Origin: Candidatus Thiodiazotropha sp. (ex Codakia rugifera)
Lineage (GTDB): Bacteria > Pseudomonadota > Gammaproteobacteria > Chromatiales > Chromatiaceae
DNA length: 64,000 nucleotides
Reading direction: 5' to 3'
Assembly: GCA_025656675.1 (NCBI GenBank)
Contig: JAHXHN010000008.1
Span: 62,001-126,000, forward strand
This document shows positions 30,013 to 39,968 of the stretch, in pieces. The notes beneath the pieces are model-generated. The model saw only the letters and a list, made by a program, of their open reading frames with translations, had not been told where the DNA came from and made no database searches. The position numbers and the translations under genes are program-made. The stretch's first letter is position 1. Every line of letters begins with the position of its first letter.

Positions 30013-30738
30013 ATGACTCAACTGGCATTAGTAATTGATCTCAACGTTTGCGTCGGCTGCCATGCCTGCGTGACCAGTTGTAAAGAGTGGAATACTTCAG
30101 GATGGGCAGGGCCGATGACGGACCAGCGACCTTATGATGAAGACCCGACCGGAACTTTCTTTAATCGGGTGCAGACCTATGAGGCAGGTGTGTTCCCCAA
30201 TACTGAGACCTACCATTTTCCCAAGTCATGTCTGCATTGTGAGGATCCTCCCTGTGTGCCGGTTTGTCCGACAGGAGCCTCTTACAAGCGTGTGGATAAT
30301 GGTGTAGTACTTGTTGACTATGACAAGTGTATAGGTTGCAAGTACTGTTCCTGGGCTTGCCCCTACGGTGCCCGTGAAATCGATGAGAAATCACGGGTAA
30401 TGAAGAAATGTACACTGTGTGTCGATCGTATTACCGATACAAGTCTGCCGGAATCAGAGCGTAAACCGGCCTGTGTTTTGGCTTGTCCGACCAGTGCACG
30501 ATTGTTTGGAGATATTCACGATCCAAATTCCAATGTTTCTGTGGCGATTCGTGAAGAGGGCGGTTATCCGTTACAGCCGGAATGGGGTACGAAACCTGCC
30601 AATCACTATCTGCCTCGGCGAAAAACCCGTATCCAGATTCACGAAGATGAACTGGTGCGTGCTGATAATCCGCTGAAGAAGGAGGAGTTGCCTTCACTGC
30701 CGGATGGTGGGGAGACCCTGGATGATGTGGCGTGGTAG
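30013..30738 (+). CDS. soeB: Sulfite dehydrogenase iron-sulfur subunit SoeB
   Basis: 241 residues from the ATG at 30013 (reading is open to a TTG at 30001). Four ferredoxin-type Cys clusters are visible: CVGCHACVTSC, CLHCEDPPCVPVC, CIGCKYCSWAC, and CTLC with CVLAC. This is the DmsB/NrfC pattern of four [4Fe-4S] clusters that carry electrons from SoeA to the membrane subunit. There is no signal peptide, in line with a cytoplasmic location. It is separated from soeA by 139 bases that hold a repeated spacer motif. Confidence 0.9.
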   Translation: MTQLALVIDLNVCVGCHACVTSCKEWNTSGWAGPMTDQRPYDEDPTGTFFNRVQTYEAGVFPNTETYHFPKSCLHCEDPPCVPVCPTGASYKRVDNGVVLVDYDKCIGCKYCSWACPYGAREIDEKSRVMKKCTLCVDRITDTSLPESERKPACVLACPTSARLFGDIHDPNSNVSVAIREEGGYPLQPEWGTKPANHYLPRRKTRIQIHEDELVRADNPLKKEELPSLPDGGETLDDVAW

Positions 30739-30831
30739 ATGGAATTAATAATTGTGAATGTTGAACTAAACAAGTGCATTTTGTGGGCATTTGATATTGG
30801 AAAAAGTGGATATGAACTACCTGAGACTACT

Positions 30832-30887
30832 GGTGTTCGAAGCGAACACCGACATTCAGAATTCAAAATTCAAAAATCAAAATTATA
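30832..30887. repeat. Repeated spacer motif, soeB-soeC junction copy, with hairpin
   Basis: GGTGTTCG-aag-CGAACACC (30832-30850) is a perfect 8-bp hairpin, followed by the AATTCAAAATTC-type tract shared with 29950-30004. Confidence 0.65.
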
Positions 30888-30905
30888 TGTATTCGGAGTA
30901 CTAAA

Positions 30906-31883
30906 TTGCATCCCGCATTCTCGGTGATATTTTTAACAACTTTATTAGGCGCAGGACAGGGCCTTTTTCTCGCACTCTATACAGGCCAACTCTATGCTTT
31001 GGCCAACCTGTTGCCTGACCAGAGTAATGATTTCTATATCATGGGCAGTTTTCTCTCTATGGTGCTGTTGATCGCAGGTTTGATTGCCTCTGTATTTCAC
31101 TTGGGACGACCTGAGCGGGCATGGCGTGCTGCAACCCAATGGCGTACATCCTGGCTTTCACGAGAAGTTGTTGTCCTGCCTGTGGCTATGGCTTTAACCT
31201 TTGTTTATGGATTATTTCACTACCTGGGTTGGACTCAGGCACTATTCACTATCTCAGACACATTACCAGTGGATGCGACCTTGGTCACAGGTGCTTTGGG
31301 TACATTGGCAAGCTTCCTGTTGTTTCTTTGTACAGCAATGATCTATGCAAGTCTGCGATTCATAAAAGCCTGGCATACACCACTTACCGTAGCCAATTTC
31401 CTGTTCCTTGGCATGGCATCGGGGTTTATGCTTGCTGCTGCACTATCCGCTTATATGGGGACTAATCTGGTTGCCTTTTATGGAACCTGGGCTGTTGTAG
31501 CAACAACCTTGGGGGCGATCAGTAGGGGGTCTTCTCTCTATAGGAATAGCAAGTTTCGTTGTAAAGTGGATATGCAGTCAGCGATTGGTGTCCACCATTC
31601 ACAGCTTCACCAGAAGGCACAGGGATTCATGGGAGGATCTTTTAATACCCGTGAATTTTTTCACGGAAAATCAGACGGTTTTCTACTCATGGTTCGCTAC
31701 ATTTTTTTACTGATGGTGTTTGTTTTGCCCGTGCTATTGATCCTGTTTGCCTACCTGTCGGAATCAGTTCGCTTACCTATTGCCGCATTCGCAATTCAGT
31801 ACATTGGTCTGGTTTTAGAACGTTATTATTTCTTTACCGAGGCCAAACATCCACAGAATCTCTATTACCAAAGCATGGCTTGA
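30906..31883 (+). CDS. soeC: Sulfite dehydrogenase membrane subunit SoeC (DmsC/NrfD type)
   Basis: 325 residues starting with TTG at 30906; a GGAG site seven bases upstream supports this start. About eight hydrophobic helices are visible, with the DmsC-like FHLGRPERAWRA loop near 65-75. It anchors the SoeAB dimer and passes electrons to quinone. The TTG start and the spacer before it may keep its level below that of SoeA and SoeB. Confidence 0.87.
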   Translation: MHPAFSVIFLTTLLGAGQGLFLALYTGQLYALANLLPDQSNDFYIMGSFLSMVLLIAGLIASVFHLGRPERAWRAATQWRTSWLSREVVVLPVAMALTFVYGLFHYLGWTQALFTISDTLPVDATLVTGALGTLASFLLFLCTAMIYASLRFIKAWHTPLTVANFLFLGMASGFMLAAALSAYMGTNLVAFYGTWAVVATTLGAISRGSSLYRNSKFRCKVDMQSAIGVHHSQLHQKAQGFMGGSFNTREFFHGKSDGFLLMVRYIFLLMVFVLPVLLILFAYLSESVRLPIAAFAIQYIGLVLERYYFFTEAKHPQNLYYQSMA

Positions 31884-31911
31884 TAGAATATCCAATCCGG
31901 AGGAACTCGTT

Positions 31912-32709
31912 ATGAAACAATTTGTGCTGACACTATTAATGGGTTTGTCGAGTCTGACTGTCCATGCAGATGTAGCCGTGCTTGTGCATGGTTATCTTGG
32001 CAGTGCCGCTTCCTGGGAACAGAGTGGTGTGAATAGCGCTTTGGTTCAGCATGGCTGGCAGCGGGCTGGTGTACTGACATCAAGAGGATTATTGGCTATC
32101 CCGGGTGATACGGCTGCGAATAAATTCTATTCCGTCGATTTGCCTTCGATGGGACCGGTTGCGATGCAAGCCGATGTTCTGAAGGGTATGTTGAATGCGG
32201 TGGAACACCGTCATCCGAATGAATCGATCATATTGATTGGTCACTCTGCAGGTGGGGTTGTGGCTAGAATGGTTTTGGTGCAAGGAGGCGTGAAGCAACC
32301 GAAGGCCTTGATAACCATTGCATCGCCACATCTCGGTACACTGCGTGCAGTAGAGGCATTGGATGAGACGGACGATCCTTTTCCCATCAGTGTGGTGAAA
32401 GAGTTCTTTGCCGGCGATCTGTATGGCGTGGTACGCGACTCCTGGGCAGTACTGCTCGATCTGGTACCTGAACAGCCGGGGAATCTCCTGTTCTGGCTTA
32501 ACCGACAGCCTCATCCCGACATAAAATATGTCTCTATTGTGCGTCCGGGGCCAATCGGTATGGGGGATGAACTGGTTCCAGCTTTTAGTCAGGATATGAA
32601 CAATATTCAAACACTGAAAGGTCAGGCCGAGATCCGACTACTGCCTACAAACCACGCCCTGCAGCCAATGGATGGCAGGGTATTGGTGGAGTTGTTGGCG
32701 CAACTGTGA
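31912..32709 (+). CDS. Exported alpha/beta hydrolase (lipase/esterase-like)
   Basis: 265 residues with an N-terminal signal peptide (cleavage about residue 19, VHA-D), the oxyanion HG motif VHGYLG, nucleophile S112 in GHSAGG, and a late His (PTNHALQ) that could complete the triad. It resembles PGAP1/lipase-class hydrolases acting in the periplasm or outside. It starts 28 bases after soeC with a GGAGG site, so it may be read through from the soe operon. The substrate is unknown. Confidence 0.83.
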   Translation: MKQFVLTLLMGLSSLTVHADVAVLVHGYLGSAASWEQSGVNSALVQHGWQRAGVLTSRGLLAIPGDTAANKFYSVDLPSMGPVAMQADVLKGMLNAVEHRHPNESIILIGHSAGGVVARMVLVQGGVKQPKALITIASPHLGTLRAVEALDETDDPFPISVVKEFFAGDLYGVVRDSWAVLLDLVPEQPGNLLFWLNRQPHPDIKYVSIVRPGPIGMGDELVPAFSQDMNNIQTLKGQAEIRLLPTNHALQPMDGRVLVELLAQL

Positions 32710-32789
32710 GTGTATCCGAGCCAAGGTCATGGGACACACCGAATGAGGAGCAATGGTGAACAGTGATTACTGTCTGCATCCATCTCCTG

Positions 32790-33188
32790 TCAAGAGATTT
32801 CCAACACTCTTGTGATCAGGTTATTTCTGCGTCGATCTTCCGTGCGGCGCTCATCTGAACCATTCGGGGATTCTTGACTAATGCGTCTGTCACGGTTTGG
32901 AAATCTGCGGTAATAACGGTGTGGTTTTAGGAACAGCCCATTGACTGTCTTACCATTTAGATTCTCAATAATGGTATCTGCAATCATTGGTGAATCTACC
33001 TGGACAATGGCATGATACTCGACCATATCGGTATCCAGATCTTTAATCCGGACAATTTTCGAGCGTTTGATTGCCGCCTTTTTAGTTAATGGCAATAACG
33101 CCCAGCCTGGTCTTGAGCCCTTTGCTGTGACCTTCTGGATTTCTTTTGTGGATACCCCTCTGGGTAGGTGTCTATAAAAGATCCACAT
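32790..33188 (-). CDS. RRM-like RNA-binding protein with Arg-rich tail
   Basis: Using the ATG at 33188, which has a perfect GGAGGAG five bases upstream, the protein has 132 residues; an open frame runs upstream to 33320 without such a site. The sequence follows the RRM pattern: a beta1 strand MWIFYRHLP, helix STKEIQKV, beta3-like YHAIVQVDS, helix SPMIADTIIENLNG, and beta4 LFLKPHRY. It ends in a charged tail with RRTEDRRR. This suggests single-stranded RNA binding, but aromatic RNP1 residues are partly replaced. No partner gene is obvious. Confidence 0.72.
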   Translation of the reverse strand: MWIFYRHLPRGVSTKEIQKVTAKGSRPGWALLPLTKKAAIKRSKIVRIKDLDTDMVEYHAIVQVDSPMIADTIIENLNGKTVNGLFLKPHRYYRRFPNRDRRISQESPNGSDERRTEDRRRNNLITRVLEIS

Positions 33189-33926
33189 GCGCTCTCCTCC
33201 GCGTATCATGATGATCTTCGCCATGACTTGAGAAGGATCTGTGGCATCATCCATTGAAATGGGGCCTCCAAACTCCTTGGAGATGGTCGATCGTGTCTTC
33301 TCTTTTCCGCAGTAACCCATTGGTCATTACCACGGTGAAAGTCGAGATCACCTGTGATTATTATTGTCTCAAATGTTACAGGAGTATAGTCATATGCGGG
33401 TAATGATGTGTGAACTTTATGATCATTGACTGGGTTGTAATTTAGTTTGTGATACAAAATAATTTCTTAACTATTTGTATTTAAAGTAAATAGCATTGTT
33501 GTATTTGTTTGTGACAGGTTCGGTATGGCGCCTGAGCTTTTGTGATTTTCGGGACTATTGAGGAACTATTATCCTAAGGATGAGTAACACGAGTTGGGTA
33601 AAATTGATGAGTCACAGCGGGTGTCTGGTTGTGATTTATCATGAAACTTGTCTATCAGGTGGCAACCTGCCGACCTGCATTTCTGTATCAGGGTTGGCAA
33701 CGAGGGATGTGGCTGCCAACCAGATTGTTGTCTGCAGATTTCAGGAATCAATCGAAAAAGGTATTGTCTTGCAGGTTCTATCCATTGCAGTAGCTGCTTT
33801 ATCGATTCCTGATACTGTTCTGCCAATTGTTAGAGCGCTACAGTACTTTGAATAGTGCCAATAAGTAATTTTTTACTCTGTCAGCAGGTTTTTTTCAGAT
33901 TTGGATTTAAGGAAGCCATAAAAAAA
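33189..33926. other. Long AT-rich intergenic region upstream of RND operon
   Basis: About 740 bases. Two short antisense-overlapping ORFs (33580-33855 plus strand, 33569-33826 minus strand) are both weak. I see no clear terminator or repeat. The 3' part probably carries the promoter of the RND genes. Confidence 0.4.
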
Positions 33927-34922
33927 ATGAGATTCTGTTTTCTATCATTTGTGCTTGTGGGTTCACTCTTACTGCCTGTTGCACATGCAGCAGATGCTTT
34001 GGCGACTGCCAGGCCCGCACTACAGCGGGAAGTCCTGTCAGGTTTTACCCGTGCCCATACACGTGTTGTGCTCTCAGCCGAGACGGCAGGACGTATACGA
34101 TCTGTCAATGGCGATGTAGGCGATAAGATTGAAGAGGGTGTGCCATTTGCCTGTCAGGACGCAACATTCATTGATATGGAGCTACGTTCCAACCGTGCTG
34201 AGCGAGAAGCGTTGGAAGTGGATAAGGCCTATTATCGAAAGGAGGTTGCGCGTTACCGCCAATTGCTGAAACAGAACAGTTCATCCGAGAGTCAACTCGA
34301 CTCAGCGCAACGGAATCTGGATAAAATCAGAACCCAGCTCGATGCTTTGTCGATCGCTGCAGAGACCTTGATGGAACGCAAACAGCGGCTCTGTATTTTT
34401 GCACCTAAAGGCTGGCGGGTGGTGACGCGATTTATCGATCCGGGTGAGTGGGTAAATGTTGGTGAACCGGCAGTCGAGGTGGGGGATTATAATCGTCTGG
34501 TTGTGCCCTTCGCACTCACTATCGCTGAATATCAGGCATTGATCGCACAGCAAGAGGAGCTCACAGTCCGGTTACCTGAGTTGCAGGTTGATGTAACTGC
34601 TTCAGTTCTACGTATATCTCCGGCATTCGATGAGATTTCCCGCAAGATCCACCTGGAGTTGGAGATCAGTGACGGTGTGTTATTTCCAAGAGGTGGTTTG
34701 CGGGTTGAATTGGGATTGGATATCCCCGTACGGACCGGAGCCGTTCTCATCCCGGAACGTTCGCTGCAGCAACGTTATGAACAATATTGGCTGAAACGTC
34801 CTGATGGCAAAGAGATCCGGGTGGTCTATCTCGGTCATTCCAATGGTGTTGATGCGGATTGGGTTCGCGTTACTTCGCCGGATGTGAAGCCGGGCGATCA
34901 GTTCCTGATAACCGACGAGTAA
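33927..34922 (+). CDS. RND efflux periplasmic adaptor (membrane fusion protein)
   Basis: About 331 residues from the ATG at 33927, chosen because a signal peptide follows at once (MRFCFLSFVLVGSLLLP...AHA); a GTG at 33855 would add 24 residues with no role. A lipoyl-like half motif (SAETAGRIRSVNGDVGDKIEEG), a coiled-coil hairpin (about 80-135) and beta-barrel follow, as in AcrA/MdtA-type adaptors. It links the inner-membrane pump to an outer-membrane channel. It is followed six bases later by the pump gene. No outer-membrane channel gene is nearby. Confidence 0.87.
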   Translation: MRFCFLSFVLVGSLLLPVAHAADALATARPALQREVLSGFTRAHTRVVLSAETAGRIRSVNGDVGDKIEEGVPFACQDATFIDMELRSNRAEREALEVDKAYYRKEVARYRQLLKQNSSSESQLDSAQRNLDKIRTQLDALSIAAETLMERKQRLCIFAPKGWRVVTRFIDPGEWVNVGEPAVEVGDYNRLVVPFALTIAEYQALIAQQEELTVRLPELQVDVTASVLRISPAFDEISRKIHLELEISDGVLFPRGGLRVELGLDIPVRTGAVLIPERSLQQRYEQYWLKRPDGKEIRVVYLGHSNGVDADWVRVTSPDVKPGDQFLITDE

Positions 34923-34928
34923 TAATTC

Positions 34929-37900
34929 ATGCGTGAGATCGTCGCTTTTTCTCTTAAGCAACGGGTCTTCTACAACCTGATGTTCGTGGTATTGATCGTA
35001 GTGGGATTCATCTCTCTCTTTGCGCTACCGGCTGAACGTTATCCCAACTTTGGTTTTGGTGAAGTGATTATCTCCACCGTCTATCCTGGTGCCTCACCGG
35101 TGGAAGTGGAGAGTCTGGTCACACGAAAAATCGAAGAGGCGCTGGAAAAGGTGGATGACGTGGAGTGGATTAATTCCACATCCTTCAGTGGTCGATCGAA
35201 TGTTCGTCTCAAGTTTGTGGATGATTCTGACTATGATGCCCTCTTCAACGAAGTCAGGTTCGAGGTGCTGAATGTTATCAGTGAATTACCTCAGGGAGTT
35301 GATCCACCGCAGTTATTGAATGCCAAGGTACAGGATTGGCTTCCGGTTATTTCAATCAACTTATTGGGAGACCACAGTAATCGAACACTGGCTTTGATGG
35401 GGGAGGAGATCAAGACCCGTCTTCTGAAGATTCCAGAAATCCAGCAGGTCGATTTCTCGGGAAAGCAGACTCAAGAGTTCCACATCTATCTCGACCCACA
35501 GAAACTGCGGGAGTTTGGGGTTGGGTTTGATCAGGTGTCGCAAGCGCTCACTGGTGCCAATCTCTCCATACCAGCCGGTAAATACACCAATCAGAGTGGT
35601 GAGTACCTGATTAAGCTTGATGAACGATTCCATTCTTTGGAACAGGTGCAGTCAAGTGTAGTGCGTAGGGATGCGGATGGCAGTCTTGTGCGTGTTAAGG
35701 ATCTGACCACACGTATGGGAATGGGCTACCGTGATCCCATTGTGATCGCTTCTGTTAACGGCAAACCCTCATTGGGGCTGAAAGTCATCAAGTCCGATCA
35801 GGGTAATGCCATGCGGATCCGTGACCAGGTGGTGGCGGTGATTGAGGCATTTCGTCCATCCCTGCAGGCACAGGGCGTAGAGGTGGTTTTAACCCAGGAT
35901 TCCACAGTCTATATCAAGGACGGGTTGACGACTTTGGGCATGAATATGTTGGTCGGTATTTTCCTGGTATCACTGATCATCTGGTATTTCATGGGCATAC
36001 GGAATGCGGGTTTGGTGACGATTGGAATCCCTTTTTCCTTCATGATCACCATGCTGATTATGTACCTGACGGGTAACAGCTTGAACGAGATCACACTGTT
36101 CTCCTTCGTGTTGGTAACCGGTATCGTGGTGGATGATGCCATTGTGGTGACAGAAAACATCTACCGCCATGTACAGGAAGGAGAGTCCCTGCGTGAGGCG
36201 ATCATCAATGGTACTGCTGAAGTTGCGATGCCGGTGATCTCTGCAACAATGACCACTGTAGCTGCATTTTTACCGATGTTGATCATGAGCGGTTCGACCG
36301 GGCAGTTTTTCGCTTTGGTACCGAAAGCGGTGACCTTTGCGATTGCCGCTTCGCTGGTGGAGTGCCTGCTTATCCTGCCAATCCACTATTTAGATTTCGG
36401 TCCACGCCAACAGACAGCTGTTGATCTGCTGGAACGGGATAATGCAATGATGCGTGTGACGCGGCGGTTTACTGACTGGTTATTGTCCTGGACATTGCGA
36501 TTTCGTCTCATGTCTGTGCTGGCGGTCACCCTGCTGTTTGTCATCTCGATAATGATCCTTGGACTCTCAGCGAGTGGAAAGATCTCGCTGATCCGAATTC
36601 AGTTTTTTCCCGATGACTACAAACTCTATTACGTCGATGTTGTGGGTCCAAGCAATATTGCAATTGAAGAGGTGAATGAGCGGGTTAAACGTATTGCAGA
36701 AACGGTTATGGAGGATGGCCAAGGTATGGCCAGTGCGGCTGCAGGTTTATCGGGCATGTATTTCAATGAGGACTACGAACCTGTCTATGGTAACAACCAT
36801 GGATCGGTGATGGTAACCATGCCAGCAGCAGCTGATCAAACCTTTGATGATCCCCTTGCACACCTGGACCGTATGCGAGCGAAGCTGAAGCCACTCTATG
36901 AAACAGATGGCTACAGTCTGCAAATCCATCCGCAAAATGATGGACCTCCCAGCGGTAAAGATATCAATGTGCGGGTTGTTGGTGCCAATGTGGATGCGGT
37001 CTCGGGATTGGCTAGAGATCTATTGGCCTTTATGCGTCAATCACCGGATATCGGGCCTAATCTGATCGACTTGAATGACGACCGGGGACTTCCCAAGCGT
37101 GTGTTTCGGATGGAGGTCGAGCAGAGTCGGGTCGCAGAATATGGACTGGAGAACAGTCAGGTGGCCAGTCTTGCTGCGAGTGTGCTGGATGGGCGATATC
37201 TCGGCAAGTATCGACATATTGACGAAGAAGTGGATCTGAAGCTACGCATTGATCCGCACGCTCTGATTGATCCGGAGAATGCACTCTATATCCCTGTGGT
37301 CGAAGATGCGGGACGTCCAGTCTACCTGGCAGACCTGGTGAGTGTGCGGGCCTACAATGAGGCGGGTGAAATCAAACGATACCAGGGGCAACGGGCGATT
37401 AGCCTCAAGGCTGATATCCGAAAAGGTGCCCCTACTTCAACCCCTGCAGTGGTCAATGCAGTTGGGCGCTACTACGAGACGATACGTGACAGATATCCAG
37501 GGGCGACGGTTACTTTTGGTGGGGAACATGAAGATACTCAGCGCTCCTTCGAGTCGCTGGCATATGCCTTCATTATTGCTGTGTTGGTGATGTATGTGAT
37601 TCTGGCAACCCAGTTTCAGTCATATCTGCAACCACTGATTATCCTCTCTGCCGTCGTATTCGCTCTGATTGGGGTTGTGTTCGGCAAATTGGTTACACAA
37701 TCCCTATTCACGGTTAACAGTTTTATTGCAGTGATTGGTGTAGCAGGTGTGGTGGTCAATGATGCCCTGGTATTGATCGATTTCATCAATAAGCGTTATC
37801 GCAGTGGAATGTCACGACGGGAAGCCATCATTGCAGGTGTGCATATCCGGCTACGTCCAATTTTGCTGACGACACTGACGACCACATTGGGATTGTTGCC

Positions 37901-38084
37901 TATGGCGATTGGTTTCCCTAGCTATTCTTTGATCTGGGGAACCATGGCTTCGACATTCGTGACTGGCCTGGCAACTGCCACCGCACTGACCCTTTTTATC
38001 ATCCCTGTCCTATGGGATCTATTGCAGGGCATGCAGGAGCGTTTGGATAAGCGCAGGAGCCGAAAAATGACCCCGGTGCAATAA
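34929..38084 (+). CDS. RND-family efflux permease (AcrB/MdtB-like)
   Basis: 1051 residues, the usual size. It has 12 predicted transmembrane helices with two large periplasmic loops after helices 1 and 7. The acidic pair in helix 4 (GIVVDDAIVVTENI) is that of proton-driven HAE-type pumps, and helix 10-11 carries the GVVVNDALVLIDF repeat. It uses proton flux to expel a hydrophobic or amphiphilic compound; the substrate cannot be read from sequence. Same operon as the adaptor. Confidence 0.93.
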   Translation: MREIVAFSLKQRVFYNLMFVVLIVVGFISLFALPAERYPNFGFGEVIISTVYPGASPVEVESLVTRKIEEALEKVDDVEWINSTSFSGRSNVRLKFVDDSDYDALFNEVRFEVLNVISELPQGVDPPQLLNAKVQDWLPVISINLLGDHSNRTLALMGEEIKTRLLKIPEIQQVDFSGKQTQEFHIYLDPQKLREFGVGFDQVSQALTGANLSIPAGKYTNQSGEYLIKLDERFHSLEQVQSSVVRRDADGSLVRVKDLTTRMGMGYRDPIVIASVNGKPSLGLKVIKSDQGNAMRIRDQVVAVIEAFRPSLQAQGVEVVLTQDSTVYIKDGLTTLGMNMLVGIFLVSLIIWYFMGIRNAGLVTIGIPFSFMITMLIMYLTGNSLNEITLFSFVLVTGIVVDDAIVVTENIYRHVQEGESLREAIINGTAEVAMPVISATMTTVAAFLPMLIMSGSTGQFFALVPKAVTFAIAASLVECLLILPIHYLDFGPRQQTAVDLLERDNAMMRVTRRFTDWLLSWTLRFRLMSVLAVTLLFVISIMILGLSASGKISLIRIQFFPDDYKLYYVDVVGPSNIAIEEVNERVKRIAETVMEDGQGMASAAAGLSGMYFNEDYEPVYGNNHGSVMVTMPAAADQTFDDPLAHLDRMRAKLKPLYETDGYSLQIHPQNDGPPSGKDINVRVVGANVDAVSGLARDLLAFMRQSPDIGPNLIDLNDDRGLPKRVFRMEVEQSRVAEYGLENSQVASLAASVLDGRYLGKYRHIDEEVDLKLRIDPHALIDPENALYIPVVEDAGRPVYLADLVSVRAYNEAGEIKRYQGQRAISLKADIRKGAPTSTPAVVNAVGRYYETIRDRYPGATVTFGGEHEDTQRSFESLAYAFIIAVLVMYVILATQFQSYLQPLIILSAVVFALIGVVFGKLVTQSLFTVNSFIAVIGVAGVVVNDALVLIDFINKRYRSGMSRREAIIAGVHIRLRPILLTTLTTTLGLLPMAIGFPSYSLIWGTMASTFVTGLATATALTLFIIPVLWDLLQGMQERLDKRRSRKMTPVQ

Positions 38085-38109
38085 AAAAAACGCCCGCACT
38101 AGGCGGGCG
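38083..38109 (-). terminator. Terminator of the PEP-CTERM gene (minus strand)
   Basis: CGCCCGC (38091-38097) pairs with GCGGGCG (38103-38109); on the minus strand it is followed by eight T (38083-38090). It also sits at the end of the convergent RND gene. Confidence 0.8.
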
Positions 38110-38135
38110 TAACTAAATAGAGAAGAGCGAAGGAA

Positions 38136-38891
38136 TCAGCTTTTTTTCTGCCGTAAACGAATTGCACCAAATCCAAGTAGACCAAGTCCTAGCAGTGCAA
38201 GAGATGATGGCTCAGGTACGCTGTGCTCTACTGGCGCATCATCGTACGTATAGCTTACATAGAGATCACCACCCCATGCATTGTATTTATTTCTTTGGTA
38301 GCAATTGTCAAATCTGCCACACCGAGTCAGGTCAGCTATCAGGGTGCGCACAACTCTAAAATCCAAATCATCAATACCGATGAAATCACTTAATGCAAAT
38401 CCATCTAGCTCGAATATACCATCGAAGGAACCGTTATCAGTATTTCTGTCTGTGCAGCTTTCTAGATCTCTACAGTCCGATCTTACTACTTCGTGGTTTC
38501 TCTCAACCTCTCTGTTGGGATCTATCAGACGTATTGCCTGATTACTGATGGACCTACCTGCACCTGAAGCTGTCGCTGTCCGATATCTGTAGTCATGCGA
38601 ATGCACTATTGAACCGAGGGACCATTCGGTCTCAAACCAAATATCGACATCAATTAGACTACCCAGAGATGCATCGAAGCGGTCAAGAGATACGGTTTGC
38701 ACATCTCTTACAACAGCTTGATAGTTATTTCCGGCACTGTCAGTACCCGCGTTTCGGTCGTATATGTAATTGTTTTCTTCAAAATTGAAAGAAACCATGT
38801 CGCCAATACTCATGACAGTAGCATTGACTGTTGCACTGGCGGTGCAAAGCGCCAGGAATGCGGCTGTCATTGCTGTATTCTTGATCTTCAT
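38136..38891 (-). CDS. PEP-CTERM sorting-domain exported protein
   Basis: 251 residues with an N-terminal signal peptide (MKIKNTAMTAAFLALCTASATVNA) and a C-terminal PEP-CTERM tail: VPEPSSLALLGLGLLGF, then an RLRQKKS basic end. Such proteins are processed by an exosortase and sent to the cell surface or polysaccharide matrix. The body is Asp/Asn/Arg rich with two Cys pairs (SDCRDLESC, RCGRFDNC). No exosortase or EPS gene is in the window. Function unknown. Confidence 0.85.
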   Translation of the reverse strand: MKIKNTAMTAAFLALCTASATVNATVMSIGDMVSFNFEENNYIYDRNAGTDSAGNNYQAVVRDVQTVSLDRFDASLGSLIDVDIWFETEWSLGSIVHSHDYRYRTATASGAGRSISNQAIRLIDPNREVERNHEVVRSDCRDLESCTDRNTDNGSFDGIFELDGFALSDFIGIDDLDFRVVRTLIADLTRCGRFDNCYQRNKYNAWGGDLYVSYTYDDAPVEHSVPEPSSLALLGLGLLGFGAIRLRQKKS

Positions 38892-39161
38892 CGTATCTGT
38901 ACCTCTTAAACTCTCTATTCACTACTGTTGGTATTAATGCAGCAGAATCCGTGCCAATCATATTAATTGCTATAAATAACAGATAGATAAGAGATAAAGT
39001 GTGTTTGCAAATAATCTTGTGTAAACTAAATCGACACCTACAAGTTGCGACGTTATTTTTAATAAAAACAAGATGATAAAATGTTTTTTCCTATGTGCCG
39101 GGAATTAAATTCTAATTTTAGGCTTAGTATCAACAGGATAGTGTAAGATTATTCAGAAATT

Positions 39162-39851
39162 ATGAAGTTACTTGCAATCGAAACTGCAACCGAAGGCTGT
39201 TCTGCAGCCTTGTTTTCGGACGGGGAAATCAGTCTTCGTTATAGGCTCAAGCCACGCGGTCACAGTGAGTTGATACTCGATATGATGGAGCAGCTTTTGG
39301 CGGAGGGCGGACTGAAAGCAGCCAACCTGGATGCCCTTGCATTTGGACGAGGGCCCGGTTCATTTACCGGTGTACGTATTGCCACTGGTGTGATACAAGG
39401 CGTTGCTTTTGCTGCAGATCTTCCAGTCGTGCGGGTTTCTACCCTTGCAGCGCTGGCTCAACGAGCCTATCGGGAGAAGGGGGAGTGTAATTTGCTGCCA
39501 GCCTATGATGCCAGGATGGGGGAACTGTATTGGGCTGGCTACAGGATTGGTGAAAATGAGTTGGTAATGCCCGTCATTGCCGAACAGGTGGCATCTGCCG
39601 AACAGGTAGAGATCCCGTCAGATCATGGTTGGTACGGCATTGGTTCCGGTTGGGGGGTGTACGGTGGGCAACTGGGCAAGCGGATGAAAGGTTCATTGTT
39701 GGGCTATAAAGCTGATATGTACTGCAGTGCCCGTGAAATTGCACAACTTGCTGCTGAAGATTATCTTGCCGGGTTAGCTGTGGCGCCGGAACAGGCACTG
39801 CCTGTATATCTTCGTAACAATGTGGCTAAGAAGATGAAAACTCAGATGTAA
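39162..39851 (+). CDS. tsaB: tRNA threonylcarbamoyladenosine synthesis protein TsaB
   Basis: 229 residues, start MKLLAIETATEGCSAAL, the usual TsaB/YeaZ ASKHA-fold beginning, and the GRGPGSFTGVRI motif. TsaB dimerises with TsaD and helps form t6A37 on ANN-decoding tRNAs. The length matches E. coli TsaB (231). The gene is isolated here, divergent from the PEP-CTERM gene across 270 AT-rich bases. Confidence 0.95.
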   Translation: MKLLAIETATEGCSAALFSDGEISLRYRLKPRGHSELILDMMEQLLAEGGLKAANLDALAFGRGPGSFTGVRIATGVIQGVAFAADLPVVRVSTLAALAQRAYREKGECNLLPAYDARMGELYWAGYRIGENELVMPVIAEQVASAEQVEIPSDHGWYGIGSGWGVYGGQLGKRMKGSLLGYKADMYCSAREIAQLAAEDYLAGLAVAPEQALPVYLRNNVAKKMKTQM

Positions 39852-39968
39852 GGATGCTATCGCTCAATTACAACAAAACAGATTTTTTAGCGTATCTGAA
39901 TCTTTGTGCTAATTCGGATTAAGTGTTGTTCGGCAAAGGCCACTCAAAATCAATGGCCCCGTCTATTT

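Noticed and set aside
33569-33855. Two opposed ORFs in the gap before the RND genes
   Set aside because: Both are short and overlap each other, and neither has clear start signals. The minus one looks slightly more protein-like, but support is too weak.
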